A stretch of DNA of 55,520 nt from an uncultured bacterium (GTDB taxonomy: Bacteria; Hydrogenedentota; Hydrogenedentia; Hydrogenedentales; Hydrogenedentaceae), in contig CALLRP010000011.1 in NCBI GenBank assembly GCA_938014335.1, positions 1 through 55,520 of the forward strand, in the 5' to 3' direction. The notes beneath the pieces are model-generated. The model was given only the letters and a program-made list of their open reading frames with translations, was not told the DNA's origin and did no database searches. The stretch's first letter is position 1. Each line of letters starts with the position of its first letter. This document shows, piece by piece, positions 45,955-54,412 of this stretch. Made by a program: the position numbers and the translations under genes.

Positions 45955-47092
45955 TTTGTAATACTCCAAAATCCTTTGAATTTTTAATTCCAAATAAAAA
46001 TCGTAATATCCTATATTTTCTTATTAAAAAATGATAAATCACAAATGTGACGAAAAACGATAGTGATACTAATGCAAAAAATATTATCCATAAATTCATA
46101 TTCCATGAAACAATGTGATATGCAAGAATAATAATAACGGTTTGATGGAGGATGTAAAACGGATATGACATTTCGATAGCATAAGGGAGTGTTTGTATTG
46201 GGAAATAAAAAAATTTTTTACCGTATCCTAAAATGAAAAGTAACCAGAACCAAACATTAAATTTTCGAAGGATATAAAAAAGGACATCTTCATATGAATA
46301 TTTTTCAAAAGTGAACGATTTTTCAACCAGAACAAGATAGATTGTCATCGTAATAATGCCTAATATTAGTATATGAAATTTTTTCTCTTTTATTATTTCC
46401 TCGATATCATGATGAGAAGCAATAGTAAATCCGATAATAAAGTAAGTAAAATAGTAAAAAGGATTTTTGGAGCCAAGAGAAGGTAATTGTTCTGCTAAAC
46501 CTATAACTATAGGATATAAAAACAAAATATACTGCATTGAAAAAAAACTGCCGATTGATTCTGCGTTCTGCTTAATTTTTAATAACAAAGGTAAGGAAAT
46601 CAAACTGTAAACATAAAGATAAAAAACAAACCACATGTGAGCCGGTGTAAATAAACCTGTATAACCAGAAAAGTCTCCTTGAATTTGTAAGAAATATTGT
46701 TTAGCAAAGTCTAATACATTACTATCAGGATGGTTTCTCAAATAGGCAAAATAAGGTTGTGGAGGGACTATGAATAACATCGCAAATAAAAATGGGATTA
46801 ATAATCTTTTAGTCCTTTCACTTATATATTGTTGCCATGTCCTTTTTTTGAGAGCATAAAAAGAGGACATTCCTGCAATAACAAAGAGAAGAGGCATGTG
46901 CCATGGAGATAATAAAAACACAAAATAATCGAACAAGAAATGGGATTTAGGACTTTTTACATAAAAAGATTCATAAGAAAAAAAGACCATCGCAGAGTGA
47001 AAAGGGATAAGGAGCAAAACAGCAATAATTCGAAGATACTCAATATCATACCTTCTATAAATATACACCGGTGATTTTAGATTTTCACACAT
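45947..47092 (-). CDS. Acyltransferase 3 family membrane protein
   Basis: A 381-aa integral membrane protein with about ten helices. The N-terminal region YDIEYLRIIAVLLLIPFHSAMVFF has the RxxA and His pattern of the acyltransferase 3 (OafA/OpgC) family, followed by SPWHMPLLFVIAGMSSFYAL. Members transfer acetyl, succinyl or similar groups to surface sugars. The target is unknown. Its place is odd: it lies between two hybrid kinase genes (7 bp after one, 8-bp overlap with the next), so it is cotranscribed with signalling genes. Confidence 0.86.
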   Translation of the reverse strand: MCENLKSPVYIYRRYDIEYLRIIAVLLLIPFHSAMVFFSYESFYVKSPKSHFLFDYFVFLLSPWHMPLLFVIAGMSSFYALKKRTWQQYISERTKRLLIPFLFAMLFIVPPQPYFAYLRNHPDSNVLDFAKQYFLQIQGDFSGYTGLFTPAHMWFVFYLYVYSLISLPLLLKIKQNAESIGSFFSMQYILFLYPIVIGLAEQLPSLGSKNPFYYFTYFIIGFTIASHHDIEEIIKEKKFHILILGIITMTIYLVLVEKSFTFEKYSYEDVLFYILRKFNVWFWLLFILGYGKKFFYFPIQTLPYAIEMSYPFYILHQTVIIILAYHIVSWNMNLWIIFFALVSLSFFVTFVIYHFLIRKYRILRFLFGIKNSKDFGVLQNE

Positions 47093-47099
47093 TTGATTT

Positions 47100-50000
47100 T
47101 TACTGTTTTTTATCCAATGTACTCCGGACTGATTTTAATAAATCTTGTCTCCCATAAGGTTTACTTAATAACTTCAAATTTTCATTTAGAACAAAATTAG
47201 TATGTATAGAATTTTCAGAATATCCTGTAGAGAAGATAACAGGTACATCAGGTCGTATCACTCTTATTTTATCGTATGCTTCTTTCCCTCCCATCACAGG
47301 CATAATTACATCAAGAATAACCAGATCTATATCATTAATATTCTCTAAGAAAAGGCGAACTGCTTCCTCTCCGTTTTCAGCAGAAATTACATGATATCCT
47401 GCTTGTTCCAAAATCCGTGTTGCTACGGAACGGACAGCCATTTCGTCCTCCGCTATAAGAATAGTCTCATACCCAGTGAGTTGTTCCGATTGTTCTTGTT
47501 GAATATCTTTTTCATGTTGTATTTCTTCAGCCCGAGTTGTAGGCAAATAAACTTTAAAAGTAGTCCCTTTTCCTACTTCTGAATAAACATGGATAATACC
47601 TCCGTGTTGTTGGACAAGCCCATAAACGGTAGATAACCCCAATCCTGTTCCCTTCCCTGTTTCCTTCGTTGTAAAAAATGGGTCAAAACAATGTTCTAAT
47701 GTATATTTGTCCATCCCAATGCCCGTGTCTGTAATACTTATTACAACAAAATTACCTGCAGAAACCCATGTAATACCCTGTATCATTTCTTCAGATAAAT
47801 AAGTAGAACTCGTTTCGATTGTAAGTTTTCCACCATTGGGCATTGCATCGTTTGCATTAACACACAAATTAATAATTATGACTTCCAATGCATTCCTATC
47901 TGCATAAACAAGAGGAACAGAAGTATCGGGCAGAAAAATCAGTTCTATATTTTCTTGAAGGAGTCTATGTAGTATTGAAAATAACTCTTGAGTTAATTCA
48001 TTAATGTTAATGGCTTGTTTCTTTAATATCTGTTTACGGGCAAAAGCAAGTAATTGACGAACCAATGTGGAAGATTTCTGACATGCTTTTGTTATCTCTT
48101 TTATATAAGAGAGAGTAGGTGAATCTATGGGAAGTTCTTGCTCCGCTAATTCTGAATATCCTTTTATGACCATAAGATGATTATTTAAGTCGTGGGCAAT
48201 TCCTCCTGCTAATTGACCGATACTTTCCATCTTTTGTGATTGTTTTAAGTCATTCAGCAATTTTAATTCACGAGTAATATCTCTGAAAATTACTACTATA
48301 TTCGTTAATTCTTTCCGTTCATTGAACAATGCGGATAAAGAGTATTCTAATGTGTTTACATTCCCATCACTTCTGGAAAATTCTAATTGGCCTTTTACTG
48401 TTTTCCCTTCTTTTAGACCCTTTATTTTTTTAAGATATTCTTCCTTTTCCATGCTTTTTTCAAAGAAAGAAAAAAGGGATTGAGATATTAAGTTTTCTCT
48501 CTTTTTTTCAGTAATTTGCATAAAAGCGGGGTTAATATAAACAATCTTTTCATTTGCGTCTGCAATCAGAATTCCTTCCTCTGCCGATTCAACCGTTTGA
48601 ATGAGCAAGTCTCTTTGTTTTTCGGATTTTATTTTCTCGCGATGTATAAGTGTAAGAGCCAATTGGTCAGCAACTTGACAGGCAAATGTTATTTCATCAT
48701 TGTCCCAAGCATGTTTCTGTCCCGTATATTCAAAACAAATCACACCTACATTTCTTTCTCCAATCCGAATACCTACATCCAGCATGGATTTGATATTCAG
48801 TGGGAGAAGATAACTTTGAGTATAGCCTTTCGTCCGTGGGTCCTCTAATGCATCATATGCATCCACATATTTAGCCCCTTTCAGTTCCTGAAACTCATTA
48901 AAAAATTCTTCTTCTTGAAGGATATACCCCGAAGAGTGAAGTCCCGTAGAAACATCATAATGGTCTACACATGTTAATTGGGTTTGATTTTCATTAAATA
49001 ACCATATATTAACACGCGGAATTTTTAAATTTTTACTTATTTTCTCTGTAATAAATTTTGCTAATTCTTCAAAATTTCCTTCTTCTATAAATGGATGTAT
49101 AATAATGGAAGTTAGAATATCCTTTTCTAATAGCAGTCTCGCTCTTTTCTCTTTCTCTCGTTCTTCTTCTTGCTTCTTTTGTGTTATATCCCAGAAATAC
49201 CCTTGTAGATATAACAGATTTCCATCATCCCAAACTCCGGTGCCAATTTCTTCAATCCATACCCAATGCCCATCACGGTGCTGTACACGATACAATAAAT
49301 GATAAGGAAGTCTCTTACTCACCTGAATATCAACTTCATTATAGATATAATCTTTATCCTCCGGATGAAAAATATCAGATAAATTTATCCTTGTAGATAT
49401 AAATTCCTCTTTTGTATAACCTGTTAGGTTAAAAATCCCATCGGTTAAATATAACATGGTGTAATATTCGTCATTCTTACAAATATAAATAGCCCCGGGA
49501 AAATTTTCCGCTAAGAGTTTATATCTTCTCTCGCTTTCCTCCAAATTCTTTTTTGCTAATTTCGTTTGTTGTAATGAATACTCTAACATTTTGTTTGTTT
49601 TCATGCTCCTAAATGTGTAAACAAGAGAAAGAATCGTGAAGATAAATAAGGTCCAGAAAACAAGAAAAGAAACAATAAGATATTTTTGCCGCTGAATAAA
49701 CTCTAAGACCGTCTCTTGTCCTGTTTCTTCAAAAGGCGGGAGTCGTAATTTACGAATCAATTCTTCCACAGATGTATAACTCAAATGAGGTATCCATCCC
49801 ATAGAATCGAAAGATTTTGCCTCAGGACTATCCGAGGCGATATCCAACAATGCTTTTAGCATTCTCTTCTTTAGATGATTAGAAATAGTAAAATGAACTA
49901 TACAACATGCCTCCGGAAAAATATCCGTACTATGAAGATACGGGACTAACTGTTTCCCTTTTTCATTAATAATTTTTATCTCTTCCTCTTTTACTTTCCC

Positions 50001-50645
50001 GTCATGAATGAATTTCCATAAATAAAATGCACTAATAAAACCAATATCTGCTTCTCCTGCAAGAACCGTATTTAAAACATCCTCATGATTACCTGCAAAA
50101 TATATAAAACTAAAATCTTTAAAAGGGTCTATACCTTGTTTTTTTAGTTCGTAATAAGGAAGAATCCATCCTGAAAAAAACATCTTACCCGGTGCACAGA
50201 CTGTTTTCCCGATAATATCCTGTAATGTATTTATATCTTTACGGTTAGATTTACAAAAAATAGCCCCCGCCTGATATTCTACGGCAACATTCCCAGGGCC
50301 CTCTCGCAATAGGGTTGCCATAAAAGTATACGAGTTCACATGTTCCGCGACTACCGCAATATAAGGATTACAAATCGCAAAATCTAATTCTCCCCAACTT
50401 AAAGCCTTTACGAGCTCCTCGTCAGAAAGACCTATAAATCGGAGTTGATAATCAGGAAATTCATTTTTTAGATAATCTACAAAAGACTGATAATATTTCT
50501 CATCTGATATTTCCCGGGAAAACTTTTGAAAACCAATCGTCAAGATGTTGTTTGTTTGTGTAATGTCTGCAGATAAACAAATATTTATAAATATCGTATT
50601 TAATATGATTAACAGTATATTCTTAACTGTTTTATTTCTTTTCAT
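47100..50645 (-). CDS. Hybrid histidine kinase with PhnD/TtrS-like periplasmic sensor domain
   Basis: An 1181-aa membrane kinase. A signal or anchor helix (about 8-25) precedes a PhnD/TtrS-like binding domain (about 30-310) with LREGPGNVAVEYQAGAIF, LQDIIGKTVC and AGEADIGFISAF; it has vicinal Cys247-Cys248. A membrane helix (321-345) follows, then PAS (about 372-490), GAF (about 510-665), PAS (about 672-790), HisKA with AGGIAHDLNNHL near 815, ATPase (DTGIGMDKYT, GKGTGLGLSTVYG) and a receiver (LVILDVIMPVMGG near 1110). PhnD-type domains bind phosphonates and other oxyanions; the ligand here is unknown. First gene of the signalling operon, with its own promoter. Confidence 0.92.
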   Translation of the reverse strand: MKRNKTVKNILLIILNTIFINICLSADITQTNNILTIGFQKFSREISDEKYYQSFVDYLKNEFPDYQLRFIGLSDEELVKALSWGELDFAICNPYIAVVAEHVNSYTFMATLLREGPGNVAVEYQAGAIFCKSNRKDINTLQDIIGKTVCAPGKMFFSGWILPYYELKKQGIDPFKDFSFIYFAGNHEDVLNTVLAGEADIGFISAFYLWKFIHDGKVKEEEIKIINEKGKQLVPYLHSTDIFPEACCIVHFTISNHLKKRMLKALLDIASDSPEAKSFDSMGWIPHLSYTSVEELIRKLRLPPFEETGQETVLEFIQRQKYLIVSFLVFWTLFIFTILSLVYTFRSMKTNKMLEYSLQQTKLAKKNLEESERRYKLLAENFPGAIYICKNDEYYTMLYLTDGIFNLTGYTKEEFISTRINLSDIFHPEDKDYIYNEVDIQVSKRLPYHLLYRVQHRDGHWVWIEEIGTGVWDDGNLLYLQGYFWDITQKKQEEEREKEKRARLLLEKDILTSIIIHPFIEEGNFEELAKFITEKISKNLKIPRVNIWLFNENQTQLTCVDHYDVSTGLHSSGYILQEEEFFNEFQELKGAKYVDAYDALEDPRTKGYTQSYLLPLNIKSMLDVGIRIGERNVGVICFEYTGQKHAWDNDEITFACQVADQLALTLIHREKIKSEKQRDLLIQTVESAEEGILIADANEKIVYINPAFMQITEKKRENLISQSLFSFFEKSMEKEEYLKKIKGLKEGKTVKGQLEFSRSDGNVNTLEYSLSALFNERKELTNIVVIFRDITRELKLLNDLKQSQKMESIGQLAGGIAHDLNNHLMVIKGYSELAEQELPIDSPTLSYIKEITKACQKSSTLVRQLLAFARKQILKKQAININELTQELFSILHRLLQENIELIFLPDTSVPLVYADRNALEVIIINLCVNANDAMPNGGKLTIETSSTYLSEEMIQGITWVSAGNFVVISITDTGIGMDKYTLEHCFDPFFTTKETGKGTGLGLSTVYGLVQQHGGIIHVYSEVGKGTTFKVYLPTTRAEEIQHEKDIQQEQSEQLTGYETILIAEDEMAVRSVATRILEQAGYHVISAENGEEAVRLFLENINDIDLVILDVIMPVMGGKEAYDKIRVIRPDVPVIFSTGYSENSIHTNFVLNENLKLLSKPYGRQDLLKSVRSTLDKKQ

Positions 50646-50697
50646 AAATTAATTTGTAATATTAAAATATTAATAATAATGCAAACCCTTATAAATA

Positions 50698-50726
50698 ATT
50701 ATACATAATAATTGACAGTTTTCCAA
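50698..50726 (-). promoter_or_regulatory. Promoter of the signalling operon
   Basis: On the minus strand TTGGAA (50721-50726) and TATAAT (50698-50703) are 17 nt apart. The start would be near 50691, about 45 nt before the kinase ATG. The rest of the 214-bp gap (50646-50859) shows no gene and no clear terminator for arsG. Confidence 0.7.
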
Positions 50727-50859
50727 TTTTTTTATATAAAGTAAAAAGTATTCCAGTGGTTATTGAGAAAAGAAAAATTACAACACAATAAATGCAAATA
50801 AGGAAACAGAAAGGTTAATACTAAAAAAAATTAATTTATTCTTTCTTTTACATACTTTT

Positions 50860-51552
50860 TTAGATGAGACTTATTTTGAATATATTAATAAGTGTGAGAT
50901 AAATACCTACCATTATAAAGATGATTCCTGTTACCCTTCGTGCCCAGAATTCCGCAGATGATAAAAAATTAAAAGTTTTGCTAATCTTGGATGTCCCAAA
51001 CGAAATCAGAAAAGCAAAGATAATCACGGGTATCCCTGTGCTAATACCATAAAACAAAGGAATAATAAAAGAAGAGTCATTTTGTGTAGCTAAAGGGATT
51101 AACCCCCCAAAGAAAAAAGCAGCCGAAGTCGGACAAAAAGACAAAGCGAAAATAATACCCAGAATAAAAGCCCCGAAAAGACCTGTTTTCTGAATCTTCT
51201 CCCCTAACTTATCACTACTAAAAGAAACATTAATATTCAATGGAATAAGTTCTAAAAGAAACATCCCTACAAGTATCAGAAAAGGACCAATAACTTTGTT
51301 CATATATTTCTGGAGTATATGCGATAGGATAGGTACATCGGACAAACTTTTGACTATGATAATACTAAGTAAAATATAGGTTAATGATCTTCCAAATGTA
51401 TATATACATCCTGTCAATAAAACCAATAAAGGATGTGTTATCCGTTTAGATATGTAAGAAATACCCGCAATATTCGTTGCCAGAGGACAGGGACTGATAG
51501 ATGTAAGCAACCCCAGATATATCGCAGACAATATCGAAGCAGTAAATTGCAT
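50860..51552 (-). CDS. arsG: ArsG family permease, organoarsenical efflux (CcdA/DsbD-like)
   Basis: A 230-aa membrane protein with six helices of the DsbD/CcdA superfamily. Paired cysteines lie in SISPCPLATN and SFCPTSAAFFFGG, the family hallmark. ArsG, described in Shewanella, exports trivalent aminobenzyl arsenicals. The assignment rests on the neighbours arsF (9 bp upstream) and arsE; without them it would be called a cytochrome c biogenesis or thiol-disulfide transporter, which remains the main alternative. Confidence 0.82.
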   Translation of the reverse strand: MQFTASILSAIYLGLLTSISPCPLATNIAGISYISKRITHPLLVLLTGCIYTFGRSLTYILLSIIIVKSLSDVPILSHILQKYMNKVIGPFLILVGMFLLELIPLNINVSFSSDKLGEKIQKTGLFGAFILGIIFALSFCPTSAAFFFGGLIPLATQNDSSFIIPLFYGISTGIPVIIFAFLISFGTSKISKTFNFLSSAEFWARRVTGIIFIMVGIYLTLINIFKISLI

Positions 51553-51561
51553 AAAGGAATT

Positions 51562-52092
51562 TTACCCTTTTAAATATTGACGAACATTTTCTTCAATATA
51601 GTCATAGTACCTCTTCTTATCCCCATGAACTAACGACCAAACTTCTTCTAATCGTTTGAAATCCTGCGTTTTCCCATCTATATTCCACTCAACTACCACA
51701 CAGCGCGTGCGAAGTTGAAAATCATCGATATAATGCTCATTTTGGGGTTCTTCCACATTAACACTGCGGAATTCTACTACACCTTTGTCTATCTCATTTT
51801 GGAATGATTGTTCAACCGCTTCTTTTGCGTATCGCTCTATCGCTCGGCACGTAGGGCACCGAGCTGTCCCATGAAAATAGTAAACGATTATTTTCTCTGG
51901 AATACCCGATTTACTTTCTTTACTTTTGGTATCTGTCGAAGAAGATGGCTCTATTTTCGCCGTTTCCTGATTACTTGCTTCCTGTTTTATGGATGATACC
52001 ACTACTCGATTATTCATCATCTCAGAATATACAAGATACCCGATAGAAATACAAACAAAAACGATAAGTGCGCCTGAAATAACATTTTTCAT
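51562..52092 (-). CDS. arsF: ArsF family thioredoxin-like protein
   Basis: A 176-aa protein with an N-terminal membrane anchor (about 5-22), a Ser/Lys/Glu-rich linker (to about 65) and a thioredoxin-like domain with YYFHGTARCPTC (Cys79, Cys82) and LRTRCVVVEW. It matches the ArsF-type proteins named for the arsEFG operon of Shewanella, where ArsE and ArsF are needed to reduce nitro groups of aromatic arsenicals before ArsG exports them. It is 9 bp before arsG and 79 bp after arsE. An extracytoplasmic thiol carrier is the alternative reading. Confidence 0.82.
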   Translation of the reverse strand: MKNVISGALIVFVCISIGYLVYSEMMNNRVVVSSIKQEASNQETAKIEPSSSTDTKSKESKSGIPEKIIVYYFHGTARCPTCRAIERYAKEAVEQSFQNEIDKGVVEFRSVNVEEPQNEHYIDDFQLRTRCVVVEWNIDGKTQDFKRLEEVWSLVHGDKKRYYDYIEENVRQYLKG

Positions 52093-52171
52093 TGATGATT
52101 CCCCTTAAAATTTTATAGTTTTTAACTTACAGAAATGCCTTTTTCTCAAAATATCCATGAAAGTAGTACAC

Positions 52172-52408
52172 CTATGTCAACATCTTTTTTATTTCTTCAA
52201 CCGTTGGAACTTTTCCCGAACTTTTTACATCTCCATTTACTACTAATGCTGGGGTCATCATCACACCCGAATTCATAATTTTTTCAATATCTGTAACCTT
52301 TTCAATACTACATTCTAAATTAAGTTCTTCTACCGCTCGTTTTGTATTGTTGTATAGATTAACACACTTGACACATCCCGGACCTAAAATCTGTATCTTC
52401 TTCATCAT
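52172..52408 (-). CDS. arsE: Small thioredoxin-fold protein, ArsE-like
   Basis: A 78-aa single-domain thioredoxin/glutaredoxin-like protein with GPGCVKC (Cys12, Cys15) and the cis-proline segment MTPALVVNGD. Such small redox proteins occur with permeases and arsenic genes; here it heads the arsE-arsF-arsG operon. GGAG precedes the tandem ATG pair by 3-6 nt, so the start may be at 52408 or 52405. No signal peptide, so it is cytoplasmic. Confidence 0.8.
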   Translation of the reverse strand: MMKKIQILGPGCVKCVNLYNNTKRAVEELNLECSIEKVTDIEKIMNSGVMMTPALVVNGDVKSSGKVPTVEEIKKMLT

Positions 52409-52464
52409 ACTCTCCTTTCCTTAATTCCTGAATTTTTACTATATTTATTTAAAAGTATGTGTAT

Positions 52465-52494
52465 ATTTTACCAATTTGCCAAATATGTTTTCAA
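52465..52494 (-). promoter_or_regulatory. Probable promoter of arsEFG
   Basis: On the minus strand TTGAAA (52489-52494) and TAAAAT (52465-52470) are 18 nt apart, with TGG before the -10. It faces away from the arsR promoter 100 bp to the right. The arsR palindrome is not repeated here. Confidence 0.5.
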
Positions 52495-52588
52495 ATTCAT
52501 TTCTATTTTCATGTTTTACATACTATAATAAAAACGATGGAAACCTTAGGTTTTTAGACTTAAAACAAAACTATTTTTAATAAATCAT

Positions 52589-52631
52589 TTGAAAACTACT
52601 TTACTATTTTGTTATAATACCAAATAGTAAA
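52589..52631 (+). promoter_or_regulatory. arsR promoter with overlapping operator palindrome
   Basis: TTGAAA (52589-52594) and TATAAT (52613-52618) are 18 nt apart. The -10 lies in the 12-nt centre of a perfect 10-bp inverted repeat, TTTACTATTT (52600-52609) and AAATAGTAAA (52622-52631). A repressor bound there would block RNA polymerase, the expected arrangement for ArsR autoregulation. Confidence 0.75.
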
Positions 52632-52645
52632 ATAAAAAGGTCGGT

Positions 52646-52981
52646 ATGGACAGCAACATAAAAAACAAATATGAACTACAAGCTCAGATAATGAAGGCTC
52701 TCGCTCATCCAGCTCGTCTTTTAATTGTTAAAGAACTGTGTAATCGCGAAATGTTTGTTTGCGAACTTCAAAAATTAATCGGAGATGATATATCTACCGT
52801 ATCAAAACATCTATCTATTCTAAAACAAGCAGGCATTATAGATGACCGAAAAGAAGGTCTCCGTATATATTACCGTTTGAAGTTAAAATGCATCCCAATG
52901 CTTCTCTCTTGTTCTGAAAATATTCTCATCGAAAAAACAAGAGAGGAAATTGAAATATTGCAATCTTTGTCAAAACCCTAA
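52646..52981 (+). CDS. arsR: ArsR family transcriptional regulator
   Basis: A 111-aa winged-helix repressor of the ArsR/SmtB family that should release DNA on binding trivalent arsenic. Helix-turn-helix: DDISTVSKHLSILKQAGI (48-65); wing: KEGLRIYYRL. Four cysteines (32, 39, 82, 89). The usual Cys-x-Cys pair of the classical site is reduced to one Cys39 in FVCEL, so the metal site must use a different set. AAGGT precedes the ATG. First gene of the arsR-arsP-acr3 operon. Confidence 0.92.
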   Translation: MDSNIKNKYELQAQIMKALAHPARLLIVKELCNREMFVCELQKLIGDDISTVSKHLSILKQAGIIDDRKEGLRIYYRLKLKCIPMLLSCSENILIEKTREEIEILQSLSKP

Positions 52982-53020
52982 TCTTCACTATCTTTATTAT
53001 CTAATTAAAGGATTCGAACG

Positions 53021-54319
53021 ATGGAATTAAAAAAGGAAGGGAAAATTTTATTTTTCATAATCTTAGCGTTTTTCTTTTGCTATTTTTTGCCCGTCGGTAC
53101 CCCGCGCTTTGACAATGCCATCATGGAGGCACTCTATTTAGTGAAGTGGTATGCCCGTGAACATGTATTACTATGCCTCGTCCCTGCATTTTTTATTGCC
53201 GGTGCGATAGGTGTATTTATCAGTCAAAATTCCGTAATGAAATATCTCGGAGCGGATGCCAATAAATTCATCGCCTACGGTGTAGCCTCCGTTTCCGGAA
53301 CCATCCTTGCAGTCTGTTCATGTACTGTTCTCCCTCTCTTTGCAGGGATATACAAAATGGGTGCCGGATTAGGTCCTGCCACTGCATTCCTATACTCAGG
53401 ACCTGCAATTAATGTGTTAGCCATCATTCTCACTGCTCGGATATTAGGTTTGGAGTTAGGTTTCGCCCGTGCCATAGGAGCGGTTCTGTTCAGCATCGTG
53501 ATAGGATTGTTAATGGCTATCATTTTCCGAAAAGAAGAGACCCATCGCTCCCAAAAACACGCGAATATGCCTGTTTCCGAACCTACTCGTCCCCTATGGA
53601 AAACCGCTCTGTTCTTCGCCTCTATGATTGCAATTCTTGTATTTGCAAACTGGGGAAAACCGGAAACGAACGAGGGGTTCTGGTTCCTTATGTTTCAATA
53701 TAAATGGGTGCTTACTGCCATCAGTGGCATTATTTTTGGAATTATCTTAACACTGTGGTATGAAATACAATGGTGGAAAATTGCGATAACTATAATCGCG
53801 TGTGTAATCACAGCCATTTTGTTCCCTCACGAGCCCGTAGTAGCCTTTTCCATCGGTTTTATTGGACTTTCTATAATTACTTTAACAGGGACCGACGAAA
53901 CCAAGGAGTGGTTCTCTTCTACATGGACCTTTGCAAAACAGATTCTTCCCCTTTTACTTGCTGGCGTATTCGTAGCAGGCTTCTTATTAGGCAGACCCGG
54001 AAATGAAGGAATTATTCCGAATACATGGGTTTATACAGCCGTTGGTGGGAACTCTATTCGTGCTAACTTTCTCGCTTCAATCGTCGGAGCGTTTATGTAT
54101 TTTGCTACACTTACCGAAGTTCCCATTCTACAGGGGCTAATCGGTTCCGGCATGGGCAAAGGACCCGCCCTCGCTTTATTATTAGCAGGGCCTGCATTAT
54201 CTTTACCCAGCATGATTGTTCTCAACACTATCTTAGGGATGAAAAAAACCGCCATTTATATAATTCTGGTAGTTATTATGTCCACTATAACAGGTATTCT
54301 GTTTGGTTACATACTCTAA
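53021..54319 (+). CDS. arsP: ArsP/SO_0444 family permease
   Basis: A 432-aa membrane protein of the permease family PF03773 with about ten helices. Signature: AVCSCTVLPLFAGIYKMGAG (Cys99, Cys101) and FLYSGPAINVLAIILTARI, mirrored in the second half by TLTEVPILQGLIGSGMGKGP and ALLLAGPALSLPSMIVLN. ArsP proteins export trivalent organoarsenicals such as methylarsenite and reduced roxarsone; related members handle other metals. Placement 39 bp after arsR and before acr3 favours arsenic. Confidence 0.87.
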   Translation: MELKKEGKILFFIILAFFFCYFLPVGTPRFDNAIMEALYLVKWYAREHVLLCLVPAFFIAGAIGVFISQNSVMKYLGADANKFIAYGVASVSGTILAVCSCTVLPLFAGIYKMGAGLGPATAFLYSGPAINVLAIILTARILGLELGFARAIGAVLFSIVIGLLMAIIFRKEETHRSQKHANMPVSEPTRPLWKTALFFASMIAILVFANWGKPETNEGFWFLMFQYKWVLTAISGIIFGIILTLWYEIQWWKIAITIIACVITAILFPHEPVVAFSIGFIGLSIITLTGTDETKEWFSSTWTFAKQILPLLLAGVFVAGFLLGRPGNEGIIPNTWVYTAVGGNSIRANFLASIVGAFMYFATLTEVPILQGLIGSGMGKGPALALLLAGPALSLPSMIVLNTILGMKKTAIYIILVVIMSTITGILFGYIL

Positions 54320-54392
54320 AACTCAGCTTTAATTAATTATCATCAGCATGAATTTTTTAGGTATTCTGTTTAGTTATATACTCTAAAAATCA
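54293..54392 (+). repeat. Direct repeat of the arsP 3' end
   Basis: The 33 bp at 54293-54325, covering the last codons and stop of arsP, recur at 54360-54392 in the gap before acr3 with three changes; the period is 67 bp. The second copy is not translated in the arsP frame. Confidence 0.85.
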
Positions 54393-54412
54393 ACAAATAA
54401 AAGGAGATTATT

